Notes: generated by a model not told the origin, from the sequence alone. A DNA stretch of 64,000 bases from Chinchilla lanigera (GCF_000276665.1 NW_004955476.1:11738581-11802580); one strand, 5' to 3'. Shown: positions 30,124-42,028, numbered from the stretch's first letter. Translations and numbers: made by a program.

Positions 30124-30854
30124 ATGGGACAAGAAATGAGTCAGCATAAAGTGTTTGCTGAAGGCTTAGGAAAAGCCTTAAAGGCACGAGGAGTAAAGGT
30201 TAAAATTAAGCAATTGTGTCAGTAATTCGATTTCATTAAGCAAATCTGTCCTTGGTTCCCTACGGAAGGAACTATTGATTCAAAATGATGGAAAAGAGTT
30301 GGTGATGCTCTTAAAGATTTTTATGATGTTTTTGGGCCTGAGAAAGTCCCGGTAACTGCCTTTGTTTACTGGAATCTGGTAGATAAAATGCATATCACAG
30401 AGACTCATTGACCCAGTAGCTGCTAATGTAGTTAAAAGAGCAGAGTATATATTACTATGAGAATTTAAAGAAAAAAAAAAAAACTGATTTAGAAAACAAA
30501 GATAAGAAACAAACTAAAATAATTGATGGGGATGAGGACTTCATGTCCTCTGAGAGTGATTCTGAGGAGAGTACTAATACCCCGCGCCCTCCGCCATACT
30601 GCAACAATCCTACTGCTCCTCCCATGGATTGTCTGGCTTTTGATCCCGGAAAGGAATTTAGGGACAAAATAGAGCTGTTAAAGGAACAAATAAAATTACA
30701 AAAGGAACATCAAGACTTGATAGCCCAGCTAGAAAGCCTAAAAATAGGAAAATCTAAGTTTGATAATGAGACCAAATCTGGAGCCCCCCTCAGGCAGCAG
30801 TTAGGCCCTACAAAAAAAAAAAAACAAAAAACAAAAAACAAAAAACGGACTTAA
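30124..30854 (+). pseudogene. Decayed betaretroviral gag remnant
   Basis: A frame starting Met-Gly (a myristoylation-type start) resembles betaretroviral matrix, but at least three in-frame stops break it between about 30215 and 30420. Downstream, 30543-30854 is open for about 100 codons, with an acidic Ser/Glu-rich patch, a PPPY late-domain motif near 30588-30599 and a Lys/Gln/Leu-rich coiled-coil stretch. The sequence then becomes A-rich and stops. Non-functional. Confidence 0.65.
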
Positions 30855-30859
30855 CAGGA

Positions 30860-32440
30860 TATATACGTCTTTGTTCGGACATTGGGGCTGCTTATCAGCA
30901 GGGACTTGCTACCGTGTTTAGTCACAAGTATATGGAACTGAATGCGTATGGAGATGACATAAAACTAGACTGTAGAAGCGATGAGGTGACCATGAAAAAA
31001 GTTTTAATTGATGAACAAAATCTGACTAGTATTATAATTTGAACTAGAATAGATTTGAGTGCACTCTGATTTTTGTAATGTTTGTGTGTTTTGTGTAAGA
31101 TGTTTGTCTGTTTTGTGTACTTGTTATGTGTTTGTCAGTTTGTGAACAGCTGTTCCCCTTTACTTTGAGCTCAACCATTTTTCTATCATTTGTCTATAAT
31201 ACAATTTGGATTACAGACTTAAACTCCAATTGGTGAATAAAGGGGTGGCCAACCTTTATTCATTAATAAGGAGCCTCCAGTGATCTCCAGAGTTTCTTGG
31301 GAGACACCTCCAATAATTTGGTCATGGTTAAAAGTGTTCCAGAAAAAATAAAACTAAGGTATTCTCATGAAAGATGTTCTTAGTACAAAACTAAAGAAGT
31401 GGGTTTTCATATGTGTATGATAATTTAGTATTATTAATTTCATATTGTATTGAAATGTATTCATGATTCCAGATATATAGTTCTTCAAAAGGTATGATGA
31501 GACTTTTGTTCAAATTCAGACCTTTGTCTTTAAAAAACTTAGGTGTATATTATTAGATGATAACAGATTGGAGAAAAGCTTATGTATTAGATAGAGAAGA
31601 TTGGTTGAGAGGGTTAGGTTATGTCAAAATGAAATTTTAAATATGTTACAAAATGTCATGACTGTTATACAGCAATGTTATTTACAAATTTGGTTTCCTA
31701 TTTCAATGTGCAAATATGTAATTATTTGTTAACATTCTAGAGGGATTTAAATAATAGGATGTTAATGGCTGTTAAGAAAACAAGTTTCATTTTATGTTCT
31801 AAGGTGTCTGATATTCAGATAGATAGTAGTGTTAAGCTTTACTTCCTCTGTTATTTTAGATCAACAGTAAGGTTAATGTCACATAAGATTTTGATTGTTA
31901 AATTTCTGAGTGGATATATGTAATTGTTGTTAATATGCTATTAAGATTTGAATATTGGAATATCTACAGTTGTTAAAAAATAATGGTCCCATTTGTACAT
32001 TCCAAGGTGTTTGCTATTTAGATTATATTATATTAAGCTTGTTGCCTTCATTAGGATGTTATATCATTAATCTCTACTGGATGTTTAACCACTGAGAGCT
32101 GGAGACTCAATGTTCCAAGAAGATTCCTAAGGAGACCTTACTGACCCTGACAGATAGTAAAAGGTTAAAACTTTTATTTATACAAGTCTCACTCTAACTC
32201 AGTCTTAGACATCCAGCAGAAAAGTCTGACCTCGAGATATAAATTGAAGGCTAATCATTGTTATGGACTCTGAATTGTGTTTTCATTTTTGCAAACATCC
32301 GTTGTCATTTCTTGTGATATTATCATTGTACTTTGCCTCATCTCCTTGGGTGTAGAGAGGTTCATCTGGGAAACGCTGAGAAACAGAAGACAGTTGGCAG
32401 CCTTCTTGCTGATGCTTCAAAGGACTGCATTAAAACAAAA
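30860..32440 (+). other. AT-rich non-coding middle of the ERV copy
   Basis: About 1.6 kb without retroviral pol motifs or long frames. It contains diverged internal repeats: roughly 31726-31900 resembles 31928-32080, and roughly 31351-31460 resembles 32537-32640. Comparable to the non-coding interiors of non-autonomous ERV families. Confidence 0.5.
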
Positions 32441-32443
32441 AAA

Positions 32444-32525
32444 GGGCCTAGGGATATAGCTCAGCAGCACAGCACCTGCCTGGCAAGTGCAAGATTGTGA
32501 GTTCGATTCCCGGTATCAAAAAAAA
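32444..32525 (+). mobile_element. ID SINE inside the ERV copy
   Basis: Body with ATAGCTCAGCAGCACAGCAC and GAGTTCGATTCCCGGTA, then a short A run and G8. It postdates the ERV retrocopy. Confidence 0.88.
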
Positions 32526-32754
32526 GGGGGGGGGCAATAAGGTTTTCTGGTTAAAAGATGCTATTGGTACCAAACTAAATTTAAGAAAATAGTGACAACT
32601 TGTTATTACTAATTTCATGGTGTATTAAATGTATTTGTGCCTTCAAAATGTACAGTATTCTAAAATGTAAAACTGGAACTCTTTACATCTGCCTTTTCTT
32701 TTGTGCTCCAGCACTATCCAAGATATCCAAGATAAATTAGAATAGCTAGCAGAA

Positions 32755-33168
32755 GTGGTCCTCCAAAACAGGAGAGGACTAGACCTTCTCATGGCAGAAC
32801 AGGGAGGAATCTGTTTGGTTTTACAGGAACGCTGCTGCTTCTATGCAAATAAGTCCGGCATCGTCCGAGATAAGATAAAGAAACTACAAGAAGACCTGAT
32901 CAAGAGGAGAAAAGAACTACTTGACAGCCCTCTGTGGAGTGCCTGGAATGAGATCTTGCCTTACCTCCTCCCCCTGTTTGGGCCTTTGCTTGGACTATTG
33001 ATTTTGCTTTCGTTAGCCCCTTTTCTCTTTAACAAATTGATGGCTTTTATTATACAACAGGTGGATGTTATAATTATGCCACCCATACAGGTCTATTATC
33101 ACAGGCTCGAGATGGCTGATAGAGAAGGTTACATAGAGCCCTCAAGATTGCGTTATGATAATGCTTAA
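32755..33168 (+). pseudogene. Retroviral env transmembrane-subunit remnant
   Basis: An open stretch of 138 codons, without a proper start, encodes the C-terminal part of a gamma-type (class I, also type D) envelope TM subunit. It has an immunosuppressive-type region, a C-x6-CC motif, a hydrophobic membrane anchor ([18 protein letters not shown]) and a cytoplasmic tail. SU and the fusion peptide are absent, so it cannot act in entry. Gamma-type env with betaretroviral-type gag and primer site is the type D (MPMV-like) arrangement. Confidence 0.75.
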
Positions 33169-33394
33169 TAAGGGCAAATAACTTTCTCACCTTGGTGCGC
33201 TAGACTGGATAGCCAGAGACGGGCAACTGGAGCTCACATGTAGTGCCAACCACCGCCTAAGACAGGAACTGAGCCTCAAGCTGCTCTGCATTCCAATGAC
33301 GGGTAAGGTTAGGCTGGCCTCATGTGAAAGCTTCCTGACCCAAGTCAGTCAAGGATGCTCAGCCTTTAATTTATTAAAGTATAAAAGGGGGACC

Positions 33395-33635
33395 TGTAGG
33401 AGACTGTAGCTGACGTCCATTGTATATTAGTAGCTGTCTTAAGCATTAAGTTTCTGTTATCCTGCCTACTTCTCCAAAGAGACGCACCTTTCCCTTTAAG
33501 TCAAGACTGCCCACCATTGCCTAGCTACTCCCGCCCTTGTCGGGTTACTTGGTTACTCCCGCCTTAAGAACTTCCGTATTTCCCCACGCCTTATATATTC
33601 GCAACACTCCCCGCCAATAAAAGAGGCTTGATCAG
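33395..33635 (+). other. U3-R of the ERV with poly(A) signal
   Basis: Starts TGTAGGAGAC after a polypurine tract (AAAAGGGGGACC). A TATATA box at about 33592 and AATAAA at 33616-33621 sit just before R. TATA-to-R spacing of about 30 bases fits a real promoter. U5 is absent here. Confidence 0.75.
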
Positions 33636-33662
33636 AAAAAAAAAAAAAAAAAAGACAGTGTG

Positions 33663-34010
33663 GTGCCACTTCACACCCTTTAAAGTGTGCATAATTTAAA
33701 AATATGGACAATAAAGTGTTGGTGAGGATGTGGTGAAATTAGAGCTCTCATTCATTACTGGCTATAATGAAAATGGTGCAGCTATCTTAGAAAATAATCT
33801 TACATATTTCCCAAAATGTTAAAATGTTAATTATGTTAGCTTCTGCCCAGAGAAATGAAAACACATGCCAGACAGACTCCGCTACACGGATGAGCACAGC
33901 TGCACCACTCACAGCAGATGAGACACAGAAACACAAATGCCTCTCAGTGGCTAGTGGGCAGCAAAGTGTGGACGTCCAGATGGTGGGAAAGAATCTAGAC
34001 ATAAACAAGG
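33663..34010 (+). mobile_element. L1 3' fragment
   Basis: Contains GGTGAGGATGTGGTGAAATT, CATTCATTACTGG and AATGGTGCAGC, then AGAAATGAAAACACATG, in the order of the L1 ORF2 C-terminal/3' region. It flanks the ERV retrocopy. Confidence 0.65.
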
Positions 34011-36480
34011 ATGAGGCACTGCACATGAACAATCTCGAGGGCTCTTGGAGACGGTATGTGTGGTGAGAGGGTAGGTATGGGTGGCCACTCCTGTGAGATG
34101 CCATGGGCCGGGCCAGAGGCAGAAATGGCTCTGATGCTTCTGGTTCCTTTGTGGAGAAGGTGTGAGGAACTATGGTCATGGTGCCAGCCATTAAGTGGTG
34201 GTGGATTTGTGGTAACTACATTCAGTCTCTGTGAGTATGTTCTAAAAATACTAATTCTAGCAGGCAACTTCAGGAAGGAGCCTGTTAAGCCACTTCAATC
34301 TGGTGACTTCCCCAATAGTGGGAAAAACCTTGGCTCTGTGCTGTGCACCTGATTCCACAGCCTTGGGCAGGTGAACATCAGCTCTGCTGGGGGGACCAGA
34401 AGGGATGGGGACCTGCAGAGGAAGAAATGACCTGGCCTGAGATGTCTCAGGGCTGGCAGGTAGCTCTGCAGGGCCAGGGACCAGCTCCCTCTCTCTGGGA
34501 CTGCTTGCTATTCTCCCTCTCCCTGTGACCTCCCAGGTGACTGAGTCCTTAGTGGTGGGAATAGTGCATGTGAGAGAGGCAGTGTGCCCCTCCCTCCAGG
34601 CAGGACTGAGATTTGTAAGTCGCTGGTGCTCTCCCTGCCTGTACTCAGCCAGGTGAAGAGCCCAGCCCATGTGCCCAGCCCATGTTCCATGGCCCCGGAT
34701 GCGCCATCATGCACCTGCCCCCACACCTCAGGACTCTGCTCTACCAAGCCCCTTGCCCTTGAGGGTACTGGGACTCCCATGCTCCTCTCTGGTGTCTCTG
34801 TGTCATGACCTGCCCTGCGTGACACGGGACATACATGGCTCAGGTGCAGGGTGATGATTTCAGTTCAAGTTATGGCAGATTTAGGTCCAAACCCCTGAAG
34901 ATCCCCCTGGAGCTCATAACCTTAAACAGTGTCCTGGCCCAGGAGCCACAGCAACATCCAGAACTCTTGGCCCAGCTCTAGACATTGCAGGGCACAGTGC
35001 AGGGCTATGTACCGTCCCCTGCCAGAGCAGGTGGCCCTTAAAGCTTTAAGGATGTTGCTGTGGCCCCTGGGCCAGGACAGTGTGGATGGGTTTAGTGCCC
35101 CTGACTGTGCACTTAAACACAGCCAATGTGGGAAATTTTATGTCATCTCTGTTTTACTACATTTAAAAAAGTAAAGAGGGGCTGGGGATTTGGCTCAGCG
35201 GCACAGCGCCTGCCTGGCAAGCGCAAGGTTGTGAGTTCAATTCCCGGTATCGGAAAAAAACAAAAACCAAAAAACAAATAAAAAAGTAAAGAATCTGAGG
35301 TGTAGCTCAATGGTAGTGTGAATGTGTAGTGTTGTGAGGCACTAGATTAAATTTTCTGCACCCTAATAATTAAATAAAAAGATGAAGTCAGTCTCTAAAA
35401 TCTGGTTAATTATTAGCCTAAGTGTTCTCCTCAAGGCTTCCACTTGCTTCTCTACCAAGGGCCCCTGGCAGGACCTTGAGAGCTGCCATTTATCTGCTGC
35501 CTGGGACAGCAGGGCCCATAAAATCTTATCAGGATTTTGACCAACACTGACCCTTGTCACCCTCAGAGAGGAAGGGCTGGGCCCATTCCCACCTCCCTTT
35601 GAGCCTGAGCTGGCCAGCACCCCCAAACCTTCTTAAGGCTGAATTAATCATTACCCCAAGTGGGGTACCCTGCATCCACCCCTGGGTCTTATAGCCCTTG
35701 CCATGGGCCTGCTGTGGGCAGGGCTCGGCTGAGGATAAAGAGTGGGGTTCTTTCTCCAGGGGAGCCCAAGCCCAAATCCTCTAAGGCAGACGCCCTTGCT
35801 CCATTCATCAGGTGGAGCAGGAGTGCCACCTCGAAGAATCCCAGCAGCTGTTCCCTCCATATCCCAGGGCAAAGGGTAGGAGACAAGACCCAATTGGCAT
35901 CGAGGCAGAGTGACTTCAGAGCACACAGAACCTTGCCTTGGAGAGAGGGCACCGAGAAATCTTCCTGTCTTGGAGGGCCTGGGCCTCCAGGCTCCTGAGG
36001 CCTTTGGGAGACTTCTTGCTTCCCGAGGGCCCCTCATAGGGCCTGATTCAAGCTGCCTCGTCCTTACAGCACTGTAAGTCCAAGGCCCCACACCTCTTCC
36101 TGATGACCCAGAAGCCCCACTCACGACCCCAGGAAGGCACTGTCACCTGCAGTGAGGGCAGATCTCCCTGTGGGTGGGCATTCTGCATCTAGATGCACAT
36201 CCTGTGCCCCTCATGCAACTCTGTACATACACCAGTACCAGTTCTCCAGTTGTGATGCTCCCTTCCTCCTCCGCCCACACCTCACCTGTTCAGGGGCCTC
36301 TGACCACCTGGCCACCACTCTGTGCCCCTGGGTCTGCCACTCCCTGGCCACTCTGTGGCCTGGAACACACGCCTGACCTCACTGACCTGAGATTTTTACC
36401 TGCAAATGGACAGTTCCCATTTCCTCAGATGCTGTAGCCCATGGAAGTAGAGTTGGGGCAAGTGTAGCAGCAACCCCTAC
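34010..36480. other. Intergenic, no gene recognised
   Basis: Apart from the ID element at 35178 and an older ID-like piece at about 35295-35360, this is unique-looking sequence without a defensible gene. Confidence 0.45.
35178..35279 (+). mobile_element. ID SINE with target duplication
   Basis: GGGCTGGGGATTTGGCTCAG through TTCAATTCCCGGTATCGG and an A-rich tail. AAAAAAGTAAAGA occurs on both sides (35165-35177 and 35280-35292). Confidence 0.9.
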
Positions 36481-36850
36481 CTCATACCATGTGAGTTCAC
36501 AGTGGACTAAATGCCTACATTCAGTAGTTACAGCTGCAATAACTTAGTAAAGACAAAGGGGAATGTCTGCATGACATTGGATTTGGTGATGAATTCTTAA
36601 ATATGACATCAAAAGCATGGGGAGCAAAGAAAAAAGATAAATGGTAGTTCACCAGAATTCAGACATTTTGTGCCTCAGGGACACTGTCGAGAGAGTAGAT
36701 AGGCAACCACCAAATGGGAGAAAATATCTGCAAGTCACAGATTTTATAAGGGATTGATAACTAGACTATAAAAAGCAACTCATATAAATCAACACCCCCC
36801 CAATCAACAACCCTTTTAAAAATGGGTGAAGGACTTCAACAGATGCTTTT

Positions 36851-36896
36851 CCAAAGCAGATACACAAATGATGTATCTGCTTTGGATACATCATTT
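36851..36896. repeat. Overlapping inverted repeats in L1
   Basis: CCAAAGCAGATAC (36851-36863) pairs with GTATCTGCTTTGG (36873-36885), loop 9. Overlapping it, AATGATGTATC pairs with GATACATCATT, so two alternative hairpins share one arm region. Confidence 0.8.
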
Positions 36897-37485
36897 CACT
36901 ATTTTTCACGTTGGTCACCAGGAAGAAGCAGTGATAACCACAAGATACTGTTTCACATTCAGTAGTATCCCAAACCAAAAAACAAAACAAAGCAAACCAG
37001 AAAAATAAACAAGCAATGGTGAGCACTTGTGCCTGTTGGTGGGAACATAAAATAATGCACTGCAAAAAACAGTTGGGTGGTTCCTCAAAAGACCCAAAAG
37101 AATTGAAAACAGGAGCTCAAGCAGATGTATCCACATGGATAGCAGCAACACTCGCAGCAACCAGAGCATGCAGACAGCCACATCGCCATCAACAGGTGGC
37201 TGGATCAGGTCTAAACCTGCATGGAGTATTGTTCAGGTGCAAAGAGGAAGGAATTCTGACACATGCTACAACCTAGGTGAACTGGAGGACATCATGCCAA
37301 GTGGAATAATCCGCACACAAAAGAACAAATATTGTATAAATCTGCTTGTAAAAAATATACAAAACAGGCAAATTCCCAGCAATGGAAAGCAGACTGGTGG
37401 CTATCAGGGCTGGAATGGGGAGTGTTACTGCTTAATGGACAGGAGGTCTCTTGGGTGGTCCTTTAGGGTTTTGTAAGTAATGGTG

Positions 37486-37576
37486 ATCTTTTTTTTTTTC
37501 TTTGTACCAGGAATTGAACTCACAACCTCGCACTTGCCAGGCAGGCACTGTGCCACTGAGCTGTACCCCGGCCCAG
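37486..37576 (-). mobile_element. ID SINE, antisense
   Basis: Poly(T), then GTACCAGGAATTGAACTCAC and GCCAGGCAGGCACTGTGCC. Flanked by near-identical TGGTGATCTTT repeats (about 37478 and 37580). Confidence 0.88.
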
Positions 37577-37689
37577 TAGTGGTGATCTTTGTGGGATATT
37601 TTTAATGTAATTAGTGCCACTGAGTTGTGTACTTAAAATAGTCAAAATAGTTAAAGTGAAAAAATTTTATGTTTCACTATATAGATAAC

Positions 37690-40060
37690 TGCTCACCTCA
37701 TAGTGAGTGCTTGCTCTAGTGGCTGGAGTGGTGCCCTCCTGCTGGCATTGCCCTGTCTCTAGCTAACAGAGCATGGAGGCCCCCGAGCATCCTAGTTGGT
37801 GGCAGAAGTAGGAGAGAGACACACCTGTGGGTCACACAGGAGTGAACAGTGCTGGGAACAGAGCTGAGCAGAGAGGGGAGCAGTGGGAATAGTGTTATTA
37901 TTTCCACTGGGGAATAAGAACAGGCTGGGGATCATCCCTGATGGGGCAGCCAGCACCTGCTGAGGACATTGGTATACAAAGTGGAGTGGGAAGGGTCAGC
38001 AGAGGGCATGTCTGTGGGAGGATCATGGCCAGCCTCTGGGCATCTGAGCACTGCTCAGCAGAGCAGAGGATAGGGCTGTTACCCCTCCTGAGGGCCAGCT
38101 CTAACCAGGAGAGGCCTGAGAGGCTCCTGCAGTGGGATGCCGCTGATTTGACACTTTGTTGTGCTTCCCACGAGGTAGGAAGTGACCCACTGCGCCAACC
38201 CAGCCAGTAAAGCTCCACATCATAGCAGCTCCAAGGCCAACCCAGCCCTTAGTTCCCTGTGCTGCTCTGTCCCCTAGGACTTCCCCACTGTGACCCCTGT
38301 TCTGTCACTGTGCCCAGCTGTGGTCGTTGGCACTGAGGTCCTTTTCTTTTTCTGGATCACTCCCATGGTCAAGGCCCTTGTGCAGCCCAAGATGGCTCTA
38401 CCTGCAGGTCTCATGCTCTACTTGGAGAAGTTTCTGTGTTTTCTGCCCTGCCTCTTGCTCCCCCGTCTCTCCCTCTGCCATTGGTCTCACCACACCCTCT
38501 AGTCACTTGTCACCCATGACCACGTTACCAGCACCAACTATCAGTGACCCTGTGGCTTCCAGGACCCTGTGGACTTGCCCTGGCCTTGGCTGGCTTCTCT
38601 AGGCCTCTGTCCTCTCTGGGCATCTCACTCAGACACTTAAAAATGGCTCCCAGACTTGTATGTATTAAAATCTCTGGTGCCTACATAAGGAACCCCAGCC
38701 CACCCCTGAGCATCTGATTTAGTTCTGGCCAGATCTGGCGCAGGGATCACACTCTAAAAACCCATTTCCTATGGTGAGAGGGCAGTGAGAGGATCTTGCC
38801 AGTGTTCACATGGCACACAATTCCTGGGTCCCTGATTCTGTGCTGGCCTCTGCCTCTCTGCTTTCTCCAGAGGTCCTGTGGTTCCCAGTCTGGACACAAG
38901 GTGGTGCCCTGTCCCCACAGTGTCCACTCAGGTGTGGGGATGGGCTGTGGGGCCTTCAGCTGTGCAAGGAATGTATGAAGTGGCCCTGCCAGTATACCCA
39001 GGTGGGGGCTGGATGTGTTAGAGGAGGGAGCCACTTTGTCTGCCAGACACCTGGGGAGGCCTTCACATCCCAAACCAGCAAGATGGGCCTTCTCTAGGTC
39101 TCACTGTCCCTGACTACCACATATTGTCTTCATCCCATGCTGTTTCCCACATGGCCATCTTCCCCTTCTGGGGAATACTGTTTTTCTTCCAAGAAAAAGC
39201 AGGGTCAGCAGAGGAGTGATCTGAGCAAATGGCTCAATCTGGGGACCAATGGGCAAGTTGGGGGGAGTGGGCAGAGCTCACTGCTGTCGTCAGAGGCCCA
39301 GGAGCTGTGTGAATGGCGGGTAGAGAGGGATGGTTGGTGCCTGGAAAATTCTGGATGGCCAGAGAGGTTGGCAAGCCTGAGGGAGGAGAAGGAGCTTGAA
39401 GGCCACAGCTAGGGTGGTCATCTGGGCATAGGGGACCTGGGAGGTCTCTTCTCAGTGTTATCTCCTTGTTCAGAAGGTAGATGCCCTGGAGTACTGTGGG
39501 CCTCTATGCCAGCTGTGTCCCACCCAGCCAATCCCAGGTGGCAGAGATGGAGGTTTCTTCCAGAGGAAGGCCTGCAGGAGCAGCAGGTCTTATCTGTGAA
39601 AAGAGCAATGGCAGGTGGAATGATCTGATGAACAAACCTCAGGTCCACACCTTATCCCTAGCTGGACCCCAAGGCTATAATTAAAGGTTCAGGCGGAAGG
39701 GATTATAACGGAGGCGGGCAGAGCCCCCCAGGGCCTGATGCTGGAATCAGGAACCCAGTGCTACTGAAGATAACATTCAGGAGCCTTCTTCCTCTTGCCT
39801 CCCAGGACTTGGCTTCCAGGAAAGCTACTTGGCCTGGTCTAGCAGGCAGTGGAGAGCCCAGAAAGGAGTCCCATACTTGGAGAAAATTTTGCTGCCAGGA
39901 AAGAACAAAAGTCATTTTCCAAGTGAAATGGATTGACATTTTCAATTCGTCATTTCTAAACAAACTGATAAGGGCAAAATTGTCTCTCATTGAAGATGGT
40001 GACTAGGACCAACTCTTGGGTGCAGACATGGATGAGGCTGAGGGCCACATGCCTGGTGTG
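37690..40060. other. Intergenic, no gene recognised
   Basis: Unique-looking sequence between an L1 piece and an ID element; no protein similarity recognised in any frame. Confidence 0.45.
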
Positions 40061-40076
40061 GTCAGATGCCATCCTG

Positions 40077-40181
40077 GAGGCTGGGGATTTAGCTCAGCGG
40101 CACAGCGCCTGCCTGGCAAGCGTGATGTCGTGAGTTCGATTCCCATCACCGGAAAAAAAACAAAACAAAAAAACAAACAAA
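40077..40181 (+). mobile_element. ID SINE with target duplication
   Basis: Complete ID body with a CAAAAC-type tail, between exact 14-bp copies of CAGATGCCATCCTG at 40063-40076 and 40182-40195. Recent-looking. Confidence 0.92.
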
Positions 40182-40379
40182 CAGATGCCATCCTGTTCTT
40201 GGATCTATACCAATCTGCCTGAAAACAAAGAGTCCCCTCTGGGGTGTGGCTTTCATTACTGTCATGACAATGTCCTGGGCCATTCTGATGGTGGAGTGCC
40301 TTCCTTCAGTGCCATAAGTCTGACTCAGCTCTGTACTTTGCAAATTTACCAGTGTCCAGTGTATGATGGAAATTTCATC

Positions 40380-40600
40380 TACTCTTACATCTACCCATCT
40401 GCCTTTCCAATTTTCCACCTACCTACACCATCCATCCATTTACTTAGCCACCGTCCATCCACCTACGTATCCACTCACCCATCCATCTACCTACTCACCC
40501 ATTGCCTAGTGGCCCCTCTATCCACTTATGTATCTACTCCATCATCCATTTACCCACCAGTTCAACCAACTATCCATCCATCCATCCATCCATTGCTCAA
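40380..40600. repeat. Degenerate (ATCC)n tetranucleotide repeat
   Basis: CCATC/ATCCACC-rich tract with interruptions; purest at 40572-40592 (ATCCATCC...). Confidence 0.8.
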
Positions 40601-41837
40601 CTGTGCAGCACTGACTGAAAAATTTGCTAAGCTAGACTGTTCTAGGCCCCTCAGATTCAGTGGTGGACACAGAAGATCCCTACTCTCATGGGCTTCTATT
40701 CCAGCTAGGGAAGCAGACAATAGAGCAAAGTATATGTAAGGAGATTTCATTTCAACAAAGCCCAATGATCTTCAGAAATGCCCTTAGAAGATGAGAAGGC
40801 TGTCTGTGCAAAGGCACCAGCCTGGGTGGAGTGTGCCATGTGAAAAGGAAGCCAGGTCATTCTGGCCTCCCTGTGAGGAGGGGAGTAGAGCCTGTTGGAG
40901 GATGTGGAGCAGAGGGAGTTGATGCTCTACATAATCCTTATGTATGGAGAAGACATCTGAGGCTGGATTCGGGAAGACTGGTGAGCCAGATCCTTGGGGT
41001 GTGGTTCTATTGGATGGTGAGCTGATCCTCTGGGTTGTGGCTAGATAGGGAGTGTGAGTTCCAGAGGGAGCAGAGGCTGCTGCTCTGTGGAGGGACACTG
41101 GGGAAGGAAGGAAGCACTGCAGGGTCTCAGCAACTTGACTGTGAGGTGGGAAGAGAGGTTAGTGGTTAATGGATCCAGAGATTGTGACTGATAGCTAAAG
41201 GCGTCAAGGTTACCTGGACCAGGGCCAGATGAGGTCTGGAGAGGAGCCTGGGGCCATTGAAGGTCAGGCAGGGGCTGCACAAGGTGGGAGGAGAATCAGC
41301 AGCTAAGGAGAGCTAGGCAAGGGATGGTGCACAAGAACTGACCTTTGGATTTGGTGGTGGTGGATAGGCAGAAGCACAGGCTGCTGTCCTGGGGCAGTGT
41401 AACCAGGCCCACAGTAGGTTGGGAGTGGGATTTACACCATGAGAAGGCATGAGATAGCCTGGAAGGCAGATGTATTAGTACCTTTTGTGGGTGGAAGGAT
41501 GAAAACCCAGTATCTGCAGAAGCAAGAGCAACTGGGAGCTCTGCAGTCTGCTAAGTGGCCTGAGCACTTGAGTTGGATGGTCCAGCTTGTCCAGCCCTGA
41601 GTGTCTTGACTGGTCTGAGGTCAGACAGTGCCCCCTTCCCCCTACTGGCACTCAGAAAATCTGCTGAACTTTGTCCCAGTTTTGTTCCTCTGCAGCCGAA
41701 GCTGAGGTTGATTACCATTTATAGGAATGTGACTGCCTGCTCAGGTTGCCAGCAGGCTCCAGGGACTCAGCGCTGTGGGGGTGGGGTATTGTTTGAGAAT
41801 GGGAAGCCTCAGGGCTCAGTTGGGAATCTGTCAGAGA

Positions 41838-42028
41838 ATTTTGTTTTGTACTGGGGATTGAATCCAGGGGCTATGCACTGAATTACATCCCCAGCCCTTT
41901 CTTACTCTTTATTTTGAAACAATCTTTCTAAGTCATTAAGTTTCCCAAGCTGGTGTACAGCTTTGGATCCTCCTGCTTCAATCTCCCAGAGTGCTGGGAT
42001 TACAGGTGTGTGCTGCCATGCCTAGCTA
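41838..42028 (-). mobile_element. B1-ID composite SINE, antisense
   Basis: Antisense ID-like half (GTACTGGGGATTGAATCCAG ... CATCCCCAGCCC), a T-rich linker, then antisense B1 (CAGAGTGCTGGGATTACAGG). Confidence 0.75.

Larger units (their letters stand above)
29867..33653 (+). mobile_element. Processed (L1-mobilised) copy of a betaretrovirus-like ERV RNA
   Basis: The element runs from a 14-base R (29867-29880) through U5, primer-binding site, gag remnant, a long non-coding middle, env TM remnant, polypurine tract, U3 and R (33622-33635), then straight into 18 A's. R matches at both ends with one mismatch. There are no complete LTRs: 5' U3 and 3' U5 are missing, exactly as in an RNA transcript. 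With the 11-bp target duplication this says the RNA was reverse-transcribed by L1 rather than integrated as a provirus. No RT, integrase or protease was seen, so the source was probably a non-autonomous or deleted element. An ID SINE at 32444 inserted later. All frames have stops. Confidence 0.85.
36480..37690 (+). mobile_element. L1 3' fragment
   Basis: Old L1 ORF2/3' sequence: GGGAGAAAATATCTGCAAG, TTTTAAAAATGGGTGAAGGA, TTGGTGGGAACATAAAATAA and GAACTGGAGGACATCATG occur in the expected order. Interrupted by an ID element at 37486. Confidence 0.7.

Noticed and set aside
32755..33168. Domesticated (syncytin-like) env gene
   Set aside because: Only the TM end survives, with no start, signal peptide, SU or fusion peptide, and it sits in a retrocopy.
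40077..40150. tRNA gene
   Set aside because: A and B boxes belong to an ID SINE with an A-tail and target duplication; the body does not form a full tRNA cloverleaf.
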